Shown here: one piece after another, positions 36,772-45,528 of the stretch
Layout of the letters: each line of letters starts with the position of its first letter
Position numbering within the stretch: position 1 is the stretch's first letter
NCBI RefSeq assembly: GCF_003012705.1
Contig: NZ_PXYL01000003.1
Location: 485,947 to 549,946 of the forward strand
Length of the DNA stretch: 64,000 nucleotides
Origin: Pseudaminobacter soli (ex Li et al. 2025)
GTDB lineage: Bacteria; Pseudomonadota; Alphaproteobacteria; Rhizobiales; Rhizobiaceae
Direction: 5' to 3'
Notes under the pieces: model-generated
Seen by the model: only the letters and a program-made list of their open reading frames with translations
The model's database searches: none
What the model was told of the DNA's origin: nothing
Program-made: the position numbers and the translations under genes

Positions 36772-36791
36772 GCCGCTCCTTTCGAGCGGCC
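36771..36791. terminator. Shared hairpin between convergent genes
   Basis: GGCCGCTC-N5-GAGCGGCC, a perfect 8-bp stem that starts on the last base of the carboxypeptidase stop codon and ends two bases before the stop of the convergent RND gene. It can fold in both transcripts. Confidence 0.65.
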
Positions 36792-36792
36792 G

Positions 36793-39700
36793 TCAGGCCG
36801 GCGCGCCGTTCGCTTCGGCCGCCGGGTGCCGCCCGCCTTCACCGGCCTCCGGCTCCTCGAGGCGGAACCAGGCAACGTAGAGCGCCGGCAGGAACAGCAG
36901 CGTGATCGCCGTGCCGGCGATGATGCCGCCCATCATCGCATAGGCCATCGGCCCCCAGAACACTTCGCGGGCGATCGGGATCAGTGCAAGGCTCGCCGCC
37001 GCCGCGGTCAGCGCGATCGGGCGCATGCGGTGCTCGCTCGCCTCGATCACCGCCGACCAGCGATCGGTGCCTTCGGTGACCAGCTCCTCGATCTGCACGA
37101 TCAGGATCACCGAGTTGCGGATCAGGATGCCGATCAGCGCCAGCACGCCGAGAATGGCGACGAAGCCCAGCGGCGCGCCGCTGGGCACCAGGGCGGCGAC
37201 GACACCGATCAAGCCGAGCGGCGCCACCGCGACCACCAGGAACAGCCGCTGGAAGCTCTGCAACTGGATCATCAGGATCGTCGCCATGATGAACAGCATC
37301 AGCGGCACCACCGCCACGATCGGCGCCTGGCTGTTGTTGCTTTCCTCCACCGTGCCGGCGACCGCTACGCCGTAGCCGTCGGGCAGCTTGTCGGTGAAGG
37401 CCTTCACTGCCGGCGCCAGCTGCTTAACCACCGTTGCCGGCTGGACGTTGCCGACGATGCCGGCCTTGACGGTGATGGTGGGTATGCGGCTGCGCCGAAT
37501 GACCGTCGGCTGCTCCTGGTCGTAGTGGAAATTCGCCACCGCAGCGAGCGGGATCGGCTCGCCCTTTCCCGTCGGGATTTGCAGACTCTGCAGCGTTTCG
37601 ATCGAGCCGCGCTCGGTCTCGCGCGAGCGCCCGATGACATTGACGAGATAGGTCGCGTCGCGCACCTGGGTGACGGTGGTGCCGCCGACCACGCTGTTCA
37701 GGGAGCTCGCGATATCCTGCGAGGTGATGCCGAGCTGGCGCGCCTTGTCCTGCAGGACATCTACCTTCAGCACGCGGCCGGGCTCGTTCCAGTCATAGGT
37801 CGGCGATGTGAGGCTGCGGTTCTGAGCGATGACGCCGGCGAACTCCATGGCAAAGGCGCGCAGCGTCTGGATGTCGGGGCCGCTGACCCGGTACTGCACC
37901 GGCCGGCCCACGGGCGGGCCGAGTTCGAGCAGTTTCACATAGGTGTCGGTACCGACGAACTGCTCGCGCAGTATCTTCTCGAGCGAGGCCTTGACCCGGT
38001 CCCGTGCCTCCACGTCCTTGGGCACGATGACGATCTGGCCGAAATAGGGGTTGGCCGGCTGCACGTCGAAGGCCAGCACGAAGCGCACCGCGCCCTGGCC
38101 GATATAGGAGCTCCAGCGCGTGATGTCGGGATTGCCGGCGAGCGCCAGCTTCTCGAAGCGTTGGATCTCGGCGGTCGTTTCGGCAATCGAGCTGTTCTGC
38201 GGCAGGTTCCAGTCGACGATCAGTTCGGGGCGATCCGAGGGCGGGAAGAACTGCTGCTGGATGAAGCGAAAGCCGAGGAGCGAAAGCGCAAACAGAAGGA
38301 CGGTGGCGCCGATGGTGATCCAGTAGCGGCGCACCGACGCGATCAGGAGGCGCGAAAAGCCCCGGGCGAAGCGGCCTTGGCCTTCGTGCTTCTGCTTCAT
38401 CGTGGCCGGCAGGATGGTGACGCCCAAAAGCGGCGCGAACAGCACCGCAACGATCCACGACACCAGAAGCGAAACCGCGATGACCACGAAGAGGGTGAAG
38501 GTGTATTCGCCGGCGGAGCTGTTGTTGAGCCCGATCGGGATGAAGCCCGCGACGGTCACCAGCGTTCCGGTCAGCATCGGGAAGGCGGTCGAGGTGTAGA
38601 CGAAGGTGGCTGCCTTGCGCAGCGAATCGCCCACCTCCAGCCGCGCCACCATCATCTCCACCGCGATCATGGCGTCGTCCACCAAGAGACCGAGCGCGAT
38701 GATCAGCGCGCCGAGCGAGATGCGCTGCAGCGAGATGCCGAGATAGGCCATGACCACGAAGGTGATCGCCAGAACCAGCGGGATCGACAGCGCCACCACG
38801 AGCCCGGCGCGCAAGCCCAGGCTGATGAAGCTGACGACCAGCACGATGATGACCGCTTCAAACAGGGCGCGGGTGAAGCCCGACACCGCCTCCTTCACGA
38901 TCACCGGCTGGTCGGCGACCAGATGGATGCCGACGCCGATGGGCAGCTCCGCGGTCACCTTCTGCATTTCGTTCCGCAGCGCCTGGCCGAAATCGAGCAG
39001 GTTGGCATTGGGCTTCATGCCGATCGCAAGGCCGATTGCCGGCTGGCCGTTCACCCGAAAAAGCGAGGTCGGCGGGTCGACATAGCCGCGCACCACGGTC
39101 GCCACGTCGGTCAGGCGGAAGAAGCGGTCGTTCACGCGCAGATTGATCTGCTTGAGGCTCTCTTCCGAGGTGAACTGGCCGGTAACGCGCACGCTGACGC
39201 GCTCCGGCCCGGCCTGGACGACGCCGGATGGCGTGATGGCATTCTGCGCCCGCAGGCTCTGGATGATCGCCTGCTGATCGAGCCCGAGTGCGGCGATCTC
39301 GCGCGTGGAGAATTCGAGATAGATCGCCTCGTCCTGCGCGCCGATCAGCTCGACCTTGCCGGCGTCGGGCACGGTCAGCACGCGCGAGCGCACCAACTCC
39401 ACATAGTCGCGCAGCTGGCGCAGCGTCAGCCCGTCGGAGGTGAAGGCATAGATATTGCCGAACACGTCGCCGAAGCGGTCGTTGAAGAACGGCCCCTGCA
39501 CCCCGTCGGGAAAGGTGCTGCGGATGTCGTTCATCATGTTGCGAACCTCCACCCAAGTCGGTTCGACGAGGCGGGCCTTGGTGGTCGGCTTGAGGTTGAC
39601 GAAGACGATGGTCTGGCCGGCGGTGGTTATGCTGCGCGTGTAGTCGAGGCTGTCGAGCTCCTCCAGCTTCTTCTCGATACGGTCGGTGACCTGGTTGATC

Positions 39701-39885
39701 GTCTCCTCGACCGAGGCGCCAGGCCAGTTGGCCTGGATGATCATGGTCTTGATGGTGAAGTTAGGGTCTTCCTCGCGACCCAGATGCAGGTAGGAATAGA
39801 CCCCGGCCACCAGGAAGATGAGCATGAAGTACCAGACCAGCGAGCGGTGGCTGAGCGCCCAGTCGGAGAGGTTGAAGCCCTTCAC
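36793..39885 (-). CDS. RND-family efflux transporter permease
   Basis: A 1030-residue inner-membrane pump of the AcrB/MexB class: one N-terminal helix, a large periplasmic loop, a helix bundle, a second loop, and the last helices. Segments GLLVDDAMIAVEMMVARLE (helix 4, proton-relay Asp pair) and GVLALIGILIRNSVILIVQIEE (helix 10) are conserved. It exports drugs or other small molecules by proton exchange. Its ATG overlaps the stop of the adaptor gene by four bases, so pump and both adaptors are made from one message. No outer-membrane channel gene is adjacent. Confidence 0.95.
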   Translation of the reverse strand: MKGFNLSDWALSHRSLVWYFMLIFLVAGVYSYLHLGREEDPNFTIKTMIIQANWPGASVEETINQVTDRIEKKLEELDSLDYTRSITTAGQTIVFVNLKPTTKARLVEPTWVEVRNMMNDIRSTFPDGVQGPFFNDRFGDVFGNIYAFTSDGLTLRQLRDYVELVRSRVLTVPDAGKVELIGAQDEAIYLEFSTREIAALGLDQQAIIQSLRAQNAITPSGVVQAGPERVSVRVTGQFTSEESLKQINLRVNDRFFRLTDVATVVRGYVDPPTSLFRVNGQPAIGLAIGMKPNANLLDFGQALRNEMQKVTAELPIGVGIHLVADQPVIVKEAVSGFTRALFEAVIIVLVVSFISLGLRAGLVVALSIPLVLAITFVVMAYLGISLQRISLGALIIALGLLVDDAMIAVEMMVARLEVGDSLRKAATFVYTSTAFPMLTGTLVTVAGFIPIGLNNSSAGEYTFTLFVVIAVSLLVSWIVAVLFAPLLGVTILPATMKQKHEGQGRFARGFSRLLIASVRRYWITIGATVLLFALSLLGFRFIQQQFFPPSDRPELIVDWNLPQNSSIAETTAEIQRFEKLALAGNPDITRWSSYIGQGAVRFVLAFDVQPANPYFGQIVIVPKDVEARDRVKASLEKILREQFVGTDTYVKLLELGPPVGRPVQYRVSGPDIQTLRAFAMEFAGVIAQNRSLTSPTYDWNEPGRVLKVDVLQDKARQLGITSQDIASSLNSVVGGTTVTQVRDATYLVNVIGRSRETERGSIETLQSLQIPTGKGEPIPLAAVANFHYDQEQPTVIRRSRIPTITVKAGIVGNVQPATVVKQLAPAVKAFTDKLPDGYGVAVAGTVEESNNSQAPIVAVVPLMLFIMATILMIQLQSFQRLFLVVAVAPLGLIGVVAALVPSGAPLGFVAILGVLALIGILIRNSVILIVQIEELVTEGTDRWSAVIEASEHRMRPIALTAAAASLALIPIAREVFWGPMAYAMMGGIIAGTAITLLFLPALYVAWFRLEEPEAGEGGRHPAAEANGAPA

Positions 39886-40958
39886 TGCGACTCTCCTTCC
39901 GGGATCTTCACCTTCTGCCCCGCAGTCAGGCTGTTCACGCCTGCCGTCACCACGCGCGCCCCGGGCTCCAGTCCACCCGCGACCGTGAAAATGCCGTCGC
40001 TGCGCGAGCCGACCTGCACCTCGTGCAGCGAAACCGTCGAGGACTGCCGGTCGACCACCCAGACGAAGGCCTTGCCGTCGTTTTCGAGCAAGGCGGTGAG
40101 CGGCAGCACGATCGAGGGCGGCACGTCCGTCACCCTGCGCGCCGTCATCGTCGCGCCGAGCCGGAAGGCCGGCGGCGGGTTGGTCAGCGTCAGCCGCACG
40201 CGCCGCGTCCGGGTGGCGCTCTCGGCCTGCGGGGCGATCTCGCGGATCTTGCCTTCGGCCCGGATCGAAGGCTGTGACTGCAGCACCACCTCGAACGGCG
40301 CGCCCACCTTCAGGCTGGCTGCGACGTCTTCGGGCACGTCGAACACCGCCTCCCTGATATCCGAGCGGGCGACGGTGACGACCATCTGCCCGGGCGAGAC
40401 GGTCTGGCCGACCTCGGCGCCGGTCGCGGTGACGATGCCGTCGAAATCCGAGAACAGCCGCGCGTAGCCAAGCTCTTCCTGGGCCTTGGCGAGAGCGGCG
40501 CGGGAGCGTTCGAGATTGGCTCGCGCCGAGTCGCGCGCCTGCTTTGCCGCGTCATAGGTCGCCTGTGGGGTGTTGCCGCTGGCCAGCAGCGAACGCTGGC
40601 GCTCCTCGCTGCCGCTGGCATTGGCGAATTGCGCCTCGGCGCTGGAGAGGTCGGCGCGGGCCGCCTGCAAGGAAAGCTCCAGCGCAACGGGATCGAGGGC
40701 TGCGACCGTCTGGCCCTTCTTGACGAGGTCGCCGACATTCACCGGCCGCGACACAACCCGGCCCAGGATGCGGAACGCCAAGTCCGCGCTGACCTGCGGC
40801 TGGATCGTGCCGGCAAAGCCTTGCACTTGCTTCGTGCGTGGCTGGATCACCGTCGAAAGAACCGGGCGGATGATTTCCGGCGCCTGCTCCGGCTCGCCCG
40901 AACAGCCGGCAAGGGCAAGCAGCATCAACAGCGCGATCGTGCGTGCGGGCCGGTTCAT
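39882..40958 (-). CDS. RND periplasmic adaptor (membrane fusion protein) 2, lipoprotein
   Basis: A 358-residue adaptor. The signal peptide ends in a lipobox (LLALAGC-S). Then come the lipoyl/biotinyl half-motifs (LAFRILGRVVSRPVNVGDLVKKGQTVAALD and FDGIVTATGAEVGQTVSPGQMVVTVA), a central coiled coil rich in Ala/Gln, and the beta-barrel and proximal domains. It links the RND pump to an outer-membrane duct. It overlaps both neighbours by four bases (ATGA). It is a diverged relative of the next gene; two adaptors with one pump is uncommon. Confidence 0.93.
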   Translation of the reverse strand: MNRPARTIALLMLLALAGCSGEPEQAPEIIRPVLSTVIQPRTKQVQGFAGTIQPQVSADLAFRILGRVVSRPVNVGDLVKKGQTVAALDPVALELSLQAARADLSSAEAQFANASGSEERQRSLLASGNTPQATYDAAKQARDSARANLERSRAALAKAQEELGYARLFSDFDGIVTATGAEVGQTVSPGQMVVTVARSDIREAVFDVPEDVAASLKVGAPFEVVLQSQPSIRAEGKIREIAPQAESATRTRRVRLTLTNPPPAFRLGATMTARRVTDVPPSIVLPLTALLENDGKAFVWVVDRQSSTVSLHEVQVGSRSDGIFTVAGGLEPGARVVTAGVNSLTAGQKVKIPEGESQ

Positions 40959-42115
40959 TGGGCGTTCTCCGCGACCTCGACGGCCTGTCCCGGATGCAGC
41001 AGCTGCCCGCCTGCGGTGACCACGACGTCTCCCGGCTCCAGCCCCCTGTCGATGACGACGATGCCCGTATCATAGGCCAGCACCTCGACCGGCGTCATCG
41101 ATACGCGGCGCGTTTCCGGATCGATGATCCAGACGGCAGGCTTGCCGTCGTTTGCCGTCAGCGTCTCCCAGGGCAGGATGATGGCCTTGCGCGGCTGGGC
41201 GGTGATCGAGCCCGTCACCGAAGCGCCCAGCGGCATGGTGGCCGGGGTGTTGGGAATGGCGACCTTGACCCGGACCGAGGCCGAGGCCGGGTCGATCACC
41301 GGCGAGACTTCGCGCACCTTGCCTTGCGCCTTCACCTGCGGGTTCGAGAGCAGCGTGATCGTAACCGGCGGTGCTGCCGGCGTGTTCGCCACCAGCGTCT
41401 CCTGCACGTTGAAGACGGCGTCGCGGTCGCCGTCTTCGGCGATGGTGAACACGGTCTGCGCCGCCTGCACAACCTGTCCCGCTTCGACGTCCCTGGCTGT
41501 GATGACGCCCGATACGCCAGCCCGCAACTCGGTGAAGGAGAGGTTTTCCTTGGCGTTGGCAACCTGGCTTTCCGCGCCCTGAACCGAGGCCTGCGCCGTG
41601 CGCATGCTCTGGTCGGCCTGGTCATAGTCGCGCCGCGTCGTGAAGCCCTGGCCCAGAAGCTTCTTCTGCCGGTCGAACGCCGCGCTCGCCTGCCGCAATT
41701 GTGCCTGTGCGGCGTCGAGATTAGCCTGCGCGGCGGTCAGGTCAGATTGCTGCGTTTGCGGATCGAGCCGCGCCAGCACCGTACCCTTGTCCACGTGCTG
41801 GCCGACATCGGCCATCCGCTGGGCAACGCGCCCGCCGACCCGGAAGGACAGATTGTCCAGCGTCTGCGCCGCGATCACGCCGGTGAGCGAGGCCGTCGGC
41901 GCATAGTCGGCAATCTCGACCTTCTGCGCGCGAACCATCAGCGGCAAGGGTTCGGGTGTTTCTTCCTGCCTCTGGCAGCCTGCAATCAGGGCGCAAATAC
42001 CGAGCGCGGCAATGCCGAGGCGCAATCGGCCCACCGTGGCGAGCGGCTTTCGCCGGCAATGCGTTGCGCGGTGCGAGAATCGCCTCGACCGGAGACCTGC
42101 ACTGCCCTTCATCAT
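40955..42115 (-). CDS. RND periplasmic adaptor (membrane fusion protein) 1, lipoprotein
   Basis: A 386-residue adaptor: a long basic N-terminus, hydrophobic leader with lipobox (GICALIAGC-Q), lipoyl halves (LSFRVGGRVAQRMADVGQHVDKGTVLARLD and AGVSGVITARDVEAGQVVQAAQTV), coiled coil LTAAQANLDAAQAQLRQASAAFDRQ, and C-terminal barrel domains. It is the first gene of the three-gene efflux operon. GGGGGA precedes ATG 42115; the leader is longer than usual, so an internal start is possible. Confidence 0.92.
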   Translation of the reverse strand: MMKGSAGLRSRRFSHRATHCRRKPLATVGRLRLGIAALGICALIAGCQRQEETPEPLPLMVRAQKVEIADYAPTASLTGVIAAQTLDNLSFRVGGRVAQRMADVGQHVDKGTVLARLDPQTQQSDLTAAQANLDAAQAQLRQASAAFDRQKKLLGQGFTTRRDYDQADQSMRTAQASVQGAESQVANAKENLSFTELRAGVSGVITARDVEAGQVVQAAQTVFTIAEDGDRDAVFNVQETLVANTPAAPPVTITLLSNPQVKAQGKVREVSPVIDPASASVRVKVAIPNTPATMPLGASVTGSITAQPRKAIILPWETLTANDGKPAVWIIDPETRRVSMTPVEVLAYDTGIVVIDRGLEPGDVVVTAGGQLLHPGQAVEVAENAQ

Positions 42116-42404
42116 TCCCCCATCGACATTCGACGTTTGAAACGCCAGCCGAGAGTTTCGAAGGCGCGCTGCGTCGGACGAAAATCGAAGTTGCCGAAGA
42201 GGTTAGCATCTTCGCTCCGATCTTCAACAGTTGCCTGACGATAGCGTCGGCCCGAGGGGCTGCGCGACCGCGCCAATCGAAAGACGCTTCGTCAGCCTCG
42301 CCGGGCATATTCTTGACGAGATTGGCAGCCACACGGCCCCACGATTTGGCTCTCGGCCGGCTCGCCGGCGTGAGCTTATGATGATCAAGGGTGGACGTTA
42401 GAAA

Positions 42405-42878
42405 GTGACCAAGGGTTTTCTCAAGGGCGCAGCGCTCTGCGCCGTGTTGATGCTTGCTGCATGCCAGACTGCAAAAATAGTGCCGGGCCAGGGGGCAGGG
42501 GCTTCGGCCTCTGCCGACGCCTATCTTGCCGATATTCGAAAGAGCAACGGGCTGACTCGGATGACTGCCGATACGACGCTTGAGAAAGCCGCCCTGCAGC
42601 AGGCCGGCTACATGGCCAGCGCCGGGCGCATGTCGCACACCACCGGGTGGGGCAAGGACTTTGCCTCGCGCATGAGGAACAACGGGGTCCAGGGCGCGGC
42701 CGCCGAAAACATCGCCCAGGGGCAGATGGACATGGCTAAGCTGTTCTCCATGTGGATGAACTCGCCTGGCCACCGGCGCAACATGCTGGATCCCCGCTTC
42801 AGCAAATACGGCCTGGCCTATGTCCGCGAAGGCAATGGCAGCGACCGCAAATATTGGGCGCTGGTGCTGGGGCGTTAA
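42405..42878 (+). CDS. CAP/SCP-domain lipoprotein
   Basis: A 157-residue protein starting at GTG 42405, with a lipoprotein leader (LCAVLMLAAC-Q). The CAP domain follows, with the cavity residues His in AGRMSHTTGW, Glu in AAENIAQGQ and His in MNSPGHRRNMLDPRFSKYGLAYV. Bacterial CAP proteins are secreted or surface proteins of mostly unknown activity. It lies between the divergent efflux operon and a convergent gene. The start has no clear ribosome site, so the true N-terminus could differ slightly. Confidence 0.88.
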   Translation: MTKGFLKGAALCAVLMLAACQTAKIVPGQGAGASASADAYLADIRKSNGLTRMTADTTLEKAALQQAGYMASAGRMSHTTGWGKDFASRMRNNGVQGAAAENIAQGQMDMAKLFSMWMNSPGHRRNMLDPRFSKYGLAYVREGNGSDRKYWALVLGR

Positions 42879-42903
42879 TGCGCGCCTCGGCCCAGTTTCG
42901 ACC

Positions 42904-43524
42904 CTAGTCGTCCTGCGGCCCGCACCAGCCGGGCAGGAAGCTCGCCTCCGTGGCCTTGGCGAGCTTCATCGCCTGTTTCATGGCCTTGTCGAAATCGTCC
43001 TCGGCCTCGCCAGCTGAAATGTTGTGCCGGAAGTAGTCGGCCCACATGAACTCGCTGAAGGGCACGTTGTTCTTGGCGTAACCGCCCTGCCGCCGCACCT
43101 CGCCTGCAAGGCTGCGATAGGGATCGTCGGCCAGGTCCTTTATCGATTTGGGCAGGTCCGAGAAATTTCGCCGCTTGCCTGCTGCATCGAAGGTATGCAG
43201 CCAGGCCCGGTTGTCCATGAAGACCAGGAAGGGCTCTTTCTTCAGCGCTGAAAGATCGGCGATCACGGTTATCAATATCTCCTTCACGCCCTCTTCATGG
43301 AGCGCGCGGGCAAGGTGATGGTGGTCGACGATGTGATAGCGTCCCTTGGGGCCGAGCACGGCCGGAATGAAGTGGTGGCCGAGGAACGTGCCGGCCTTCT
43401 TGTCGGTGAGGTTGCGAATCTCCTTTCGCTTCAGTTCGACTTCCCGATAGCCGACGGTCATCTGTGTCGGGCGCAGTTCCTCCACCGGAACGGGCTTCAC
43501 CATAGGTTTCATCTCGACTGTCAT
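42904..43524 (-). CDS. ParB-like nuclease-fold protein (ParBc_2 / COG4318 type)
   Basis: A 206-residue protein with a ParB/sulfiredoxin-like N-terminal fold: VPVEELRPTQMTVGYREVELKRKEI and HFIPAVLGPKGRYHIVDHHHLARALHEEGVKEI. The cluster DHHHLARAL is the family hallmark. This is not a chromosome-partitioning ParB: it lacks the helix-turn-helix and any parA partner. Its ATG overlaps the stop of the SulP transporter by four bases, so it is co-translated with an anion transporter. Function unknown. Confidence 0.8.
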   Translation of the reverse strand: MTVEMKPMVKPVPVEELRPTQMTVGYREVELKRKEIRNLTDKKAGTFLGHHFIPAVLGPKGRYHIVDHHHLARALHEEGVKEILITVIADLSALKKEPFLVFMDNRAWLHTFDAAGKRRNFSDLPKSIKDLADDPYRSLAGEVRRQGGYAKNNVPFSEFMWADYFRHNISAGEAEDDFDKAMKQAMKLAKATEASFLPGWCGPQDD

Positions 43525-45284
43525 GACGAAGACTCCTTTTTTTGCCCTGTCGCAGCGTGCATGGGCGCGGAGGCGTTCCGCTGGTCGGGCAGCGCGTCGA
43601 TGGCATTTTCCACGCTGCGGAATATCTGATCGGGGCCGAGGTCACCGGAGATGCCGAAGCGATCGAGCGCCGCCTGCGCCCTGACCGATTCCAGCCGGGC
43701 GATGGAAAATGTGGCGCCTTGCTGGCGGCAGTAGGCGATCATGTCCTTGAGCACGCCGCCGGCGGTGAAGTCGATGGCGATGATGCTGCTTGCCTCCAGC
43801 ACGACGTGCTTCAATTCGCCCGCGCGCGCGTCGACCAGGGCGCGAAACCCCTGCTTGAATTTCTCGGCATTGACGAAGGAAAGCGGAGCCTGGAAGCCAA
43901 CCACCAGCACGCCCGGCACACACTCGGCCTTGAGCGCATTGACCGGTGGCCACCAGATCGAGGTGCCGGGAACCCGCTCGAGCTCGATGGCGCTCGCCTG
44001 CGTCATGCTCCAGATGCCAAGCAGCAGCGACATGCCGATGCCGATGGCGACGCCGATTTCGATCGGCAGGGCAACGAGCGCAAGCGCGGTGATGAAGATC
44101 AGGACAAACTCGCCGCGGGCCTCGCGCAGCGTCTCGGCAAAGGTTTGCCAACGCAGGATGCGCAGGGCGACAAACAGCAGGATGCCGGCAAGGGCCGCTT
44201 GCGGCACGTGGGTTAGCAGCGTTCCGCCGAACAGCGCAAGCACCAGCACGATCGCCGCCGCAACCAGGCCGCCCACCTGCGAGCGCCCGCCCGTCGCGGC
44301 CACGATCGCGGTGCGCGGCGGGCTGGCGTCGACGGGAAAGGCCCCGGCCAGGCCGGCGAGCAGATTGCCGGCGCCGACGCCGACGAAATCGCGGTTGACG
44401 TCCGGGCTCTCGTCACCCGGAGGCGGGAAGGAGCGGGTGGTGGCCGCGGTCTGCACCATTATCACCACCGAAATCAGCAGGGCCATCGGCACGAGCGTCC
44501 TCAGGTCGTCCGGCGAAAGCGTGCCGAAGGCAAAGCCCGGGTGCATTCCGGGCAAGGGGCCTAAAACCTTGACGCCGTGCTGCTCGAGGCCGAAGGCCAC
44601 CACAGCAAGCGTCGCCAGCGCTATCGCGATCAGCGCGCCCGGAATGCGCGGGCTGATCCGCTCGCAGACGATCACCAGCAGGAAGACCCCGAGCCCCAGC
44701 GCCAGGCTTGCGAGGTTCACTTGCGGCCACCCGGTCCAAATGGCGGCGACGCGCTGGAAGACGCTGCCGCTGCCCGGCGGCAGCCCGAGCAGGTCGGGCA
44801 ATTGCGAGATGACGATGTGGACCGCAATGCCGGCGAGAAAGCCGGCGGTGACGGGCACGGACAATAGATCGGCCACCCAGCCCATGCGGAATATGCCGGC
44901 AAGGCAGACGATAATTCCCACCATCAGCGCCAGCGCGGCGGCAAGGGCCGCGTAGTGCGGCGAAGCGGACGCCGCGATCAGCACCAGGCCGCCGGCAAAG
45001 ATCGGCGCGATCGTCGAGTCCGCGCCTGCCGACAGGTAGCGGCTGGCGCCGAAGATGGCGAAAGCCACGGCGCCGGCGATGAAGGCAAGGAACCCAAGCT
45101 CTGGCGAAAGGTTGGCGAGCCGGGCGGTCGCCATCTGCTCGGGAATGGCGATTGCCGCCAGCGTCAGGCCGGCTATGGCGTCGCTGCCGAAATCACGCCA
45201 GCTCCATCCGCGCATGGCGCCAAACAACAGTCGGGGCCTGCCGTTTGGCGATACGGTCCCGTCTTGAGCGTCACCTCTTGCCAT
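43521..45284 (-). CDS. SulP-family anion transporter with STAS domain
   Basis: A 587-residue membrane protein with 10-14 helices; the N-terminal part (DAIAGLTLAAIAIPEQMATARLANLSPELGFLAF) carries the SulP family signature. From about residue 450 it has a cytosolic STAS domain (GVLVVGFQAPLSFVNAEKFKQGFRAL, LEASSIIAIDFTAGGVLKDMI). SulP proteins carry sulfate, bicarbonate or other anions; the substrate here is not known. It precedes and overlaps the ParB-like gene. Ribosome site before ATG 45284 is weak (GGGGAT). Confidence 0.9.
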   Translation of the reverse strand: MARGDAQDGTVSPNGRPRLLFGAMRGWSWRDFGSDAIAGLTLAAIAIPEQMATARLANLSPELGFLAFIAGAVAFAIFGASRYLSAGADSTIAPIFAGGLVLIAASASPHYAALAAALALMVGIIVCLAGIFRMGWVADLLSVPVTAGFLAGIAVHIVISQLPDLLGLPPGSGSVFQRVAAIWTGWPQVNLASLALGLGVFLLVIVCERISPRIPGALIAIALATLAVVAFGLEQHGVKVLGPLPGMHPGFAFGTLSPDDLRTLVPMALLISVVIMVQTAATTRSFPPPGDESPDVNRDFVGVGAGNLLAGLAGAFPVDASPPRTAIVAATGGRSQVGGLVAAAIVLVLALFGGTLLTHVPQAALAGILLFVALRILRWQTFAETLREARGEFVLIFITALALVALPIEIGVAIGIGMSLLLGIWSMTQASAIELERVPGTSIWWPPVNALKAECVPGVLVVGFQAPLSFVNAEKFKQGFRALVDARAGELKHVVLEASSIIAIDFTAGGVLKDMIAYCRQQGATFSIARLESVRAQAALDRFGISGDLGPDQIFRSVENAIDALPDQRNASAPMHAATGQKKESSS

Positions 45285-45528
45285 GTGCGCTGATCCCCAG
45301 CGGAAACCGCACCCCAGGCCAGTTGCCGGGATGCGGAGCCGCCAGTCTAGTGGGTTCCAACCAGCGCTTCAACGCGCGACGACGCCGGTGGGTTGCGTCG
45401 CTCGCGCCCGTTCAATCTAGACGCGGGCGACGCTTTTTCGGAAAGCGGGCAAAGATCGCGTCGAATTTTCCCGGTGCGTCCAAGACGGGGAAACAAACGA
45501 TCCCCGCCTCAGCCACAACAGCCCCCAT

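Noticed and set aside
36826..40467. A 1213-codon open frame on the plus strand
   Set aside because: It is antisense to the RND pump and adaptor genes. High-GC coding DNA leaves long open frames on the opposite strand; there is no ribosome site, and the composition is the usual Arg/His/Asp-rich shadow.
42904..43524. Chromosome partition gene parB
   Set aside because: Only the ParB-like N-terminal fold is present; no helix-turn-helix, no parA and no parS-like site nearby.
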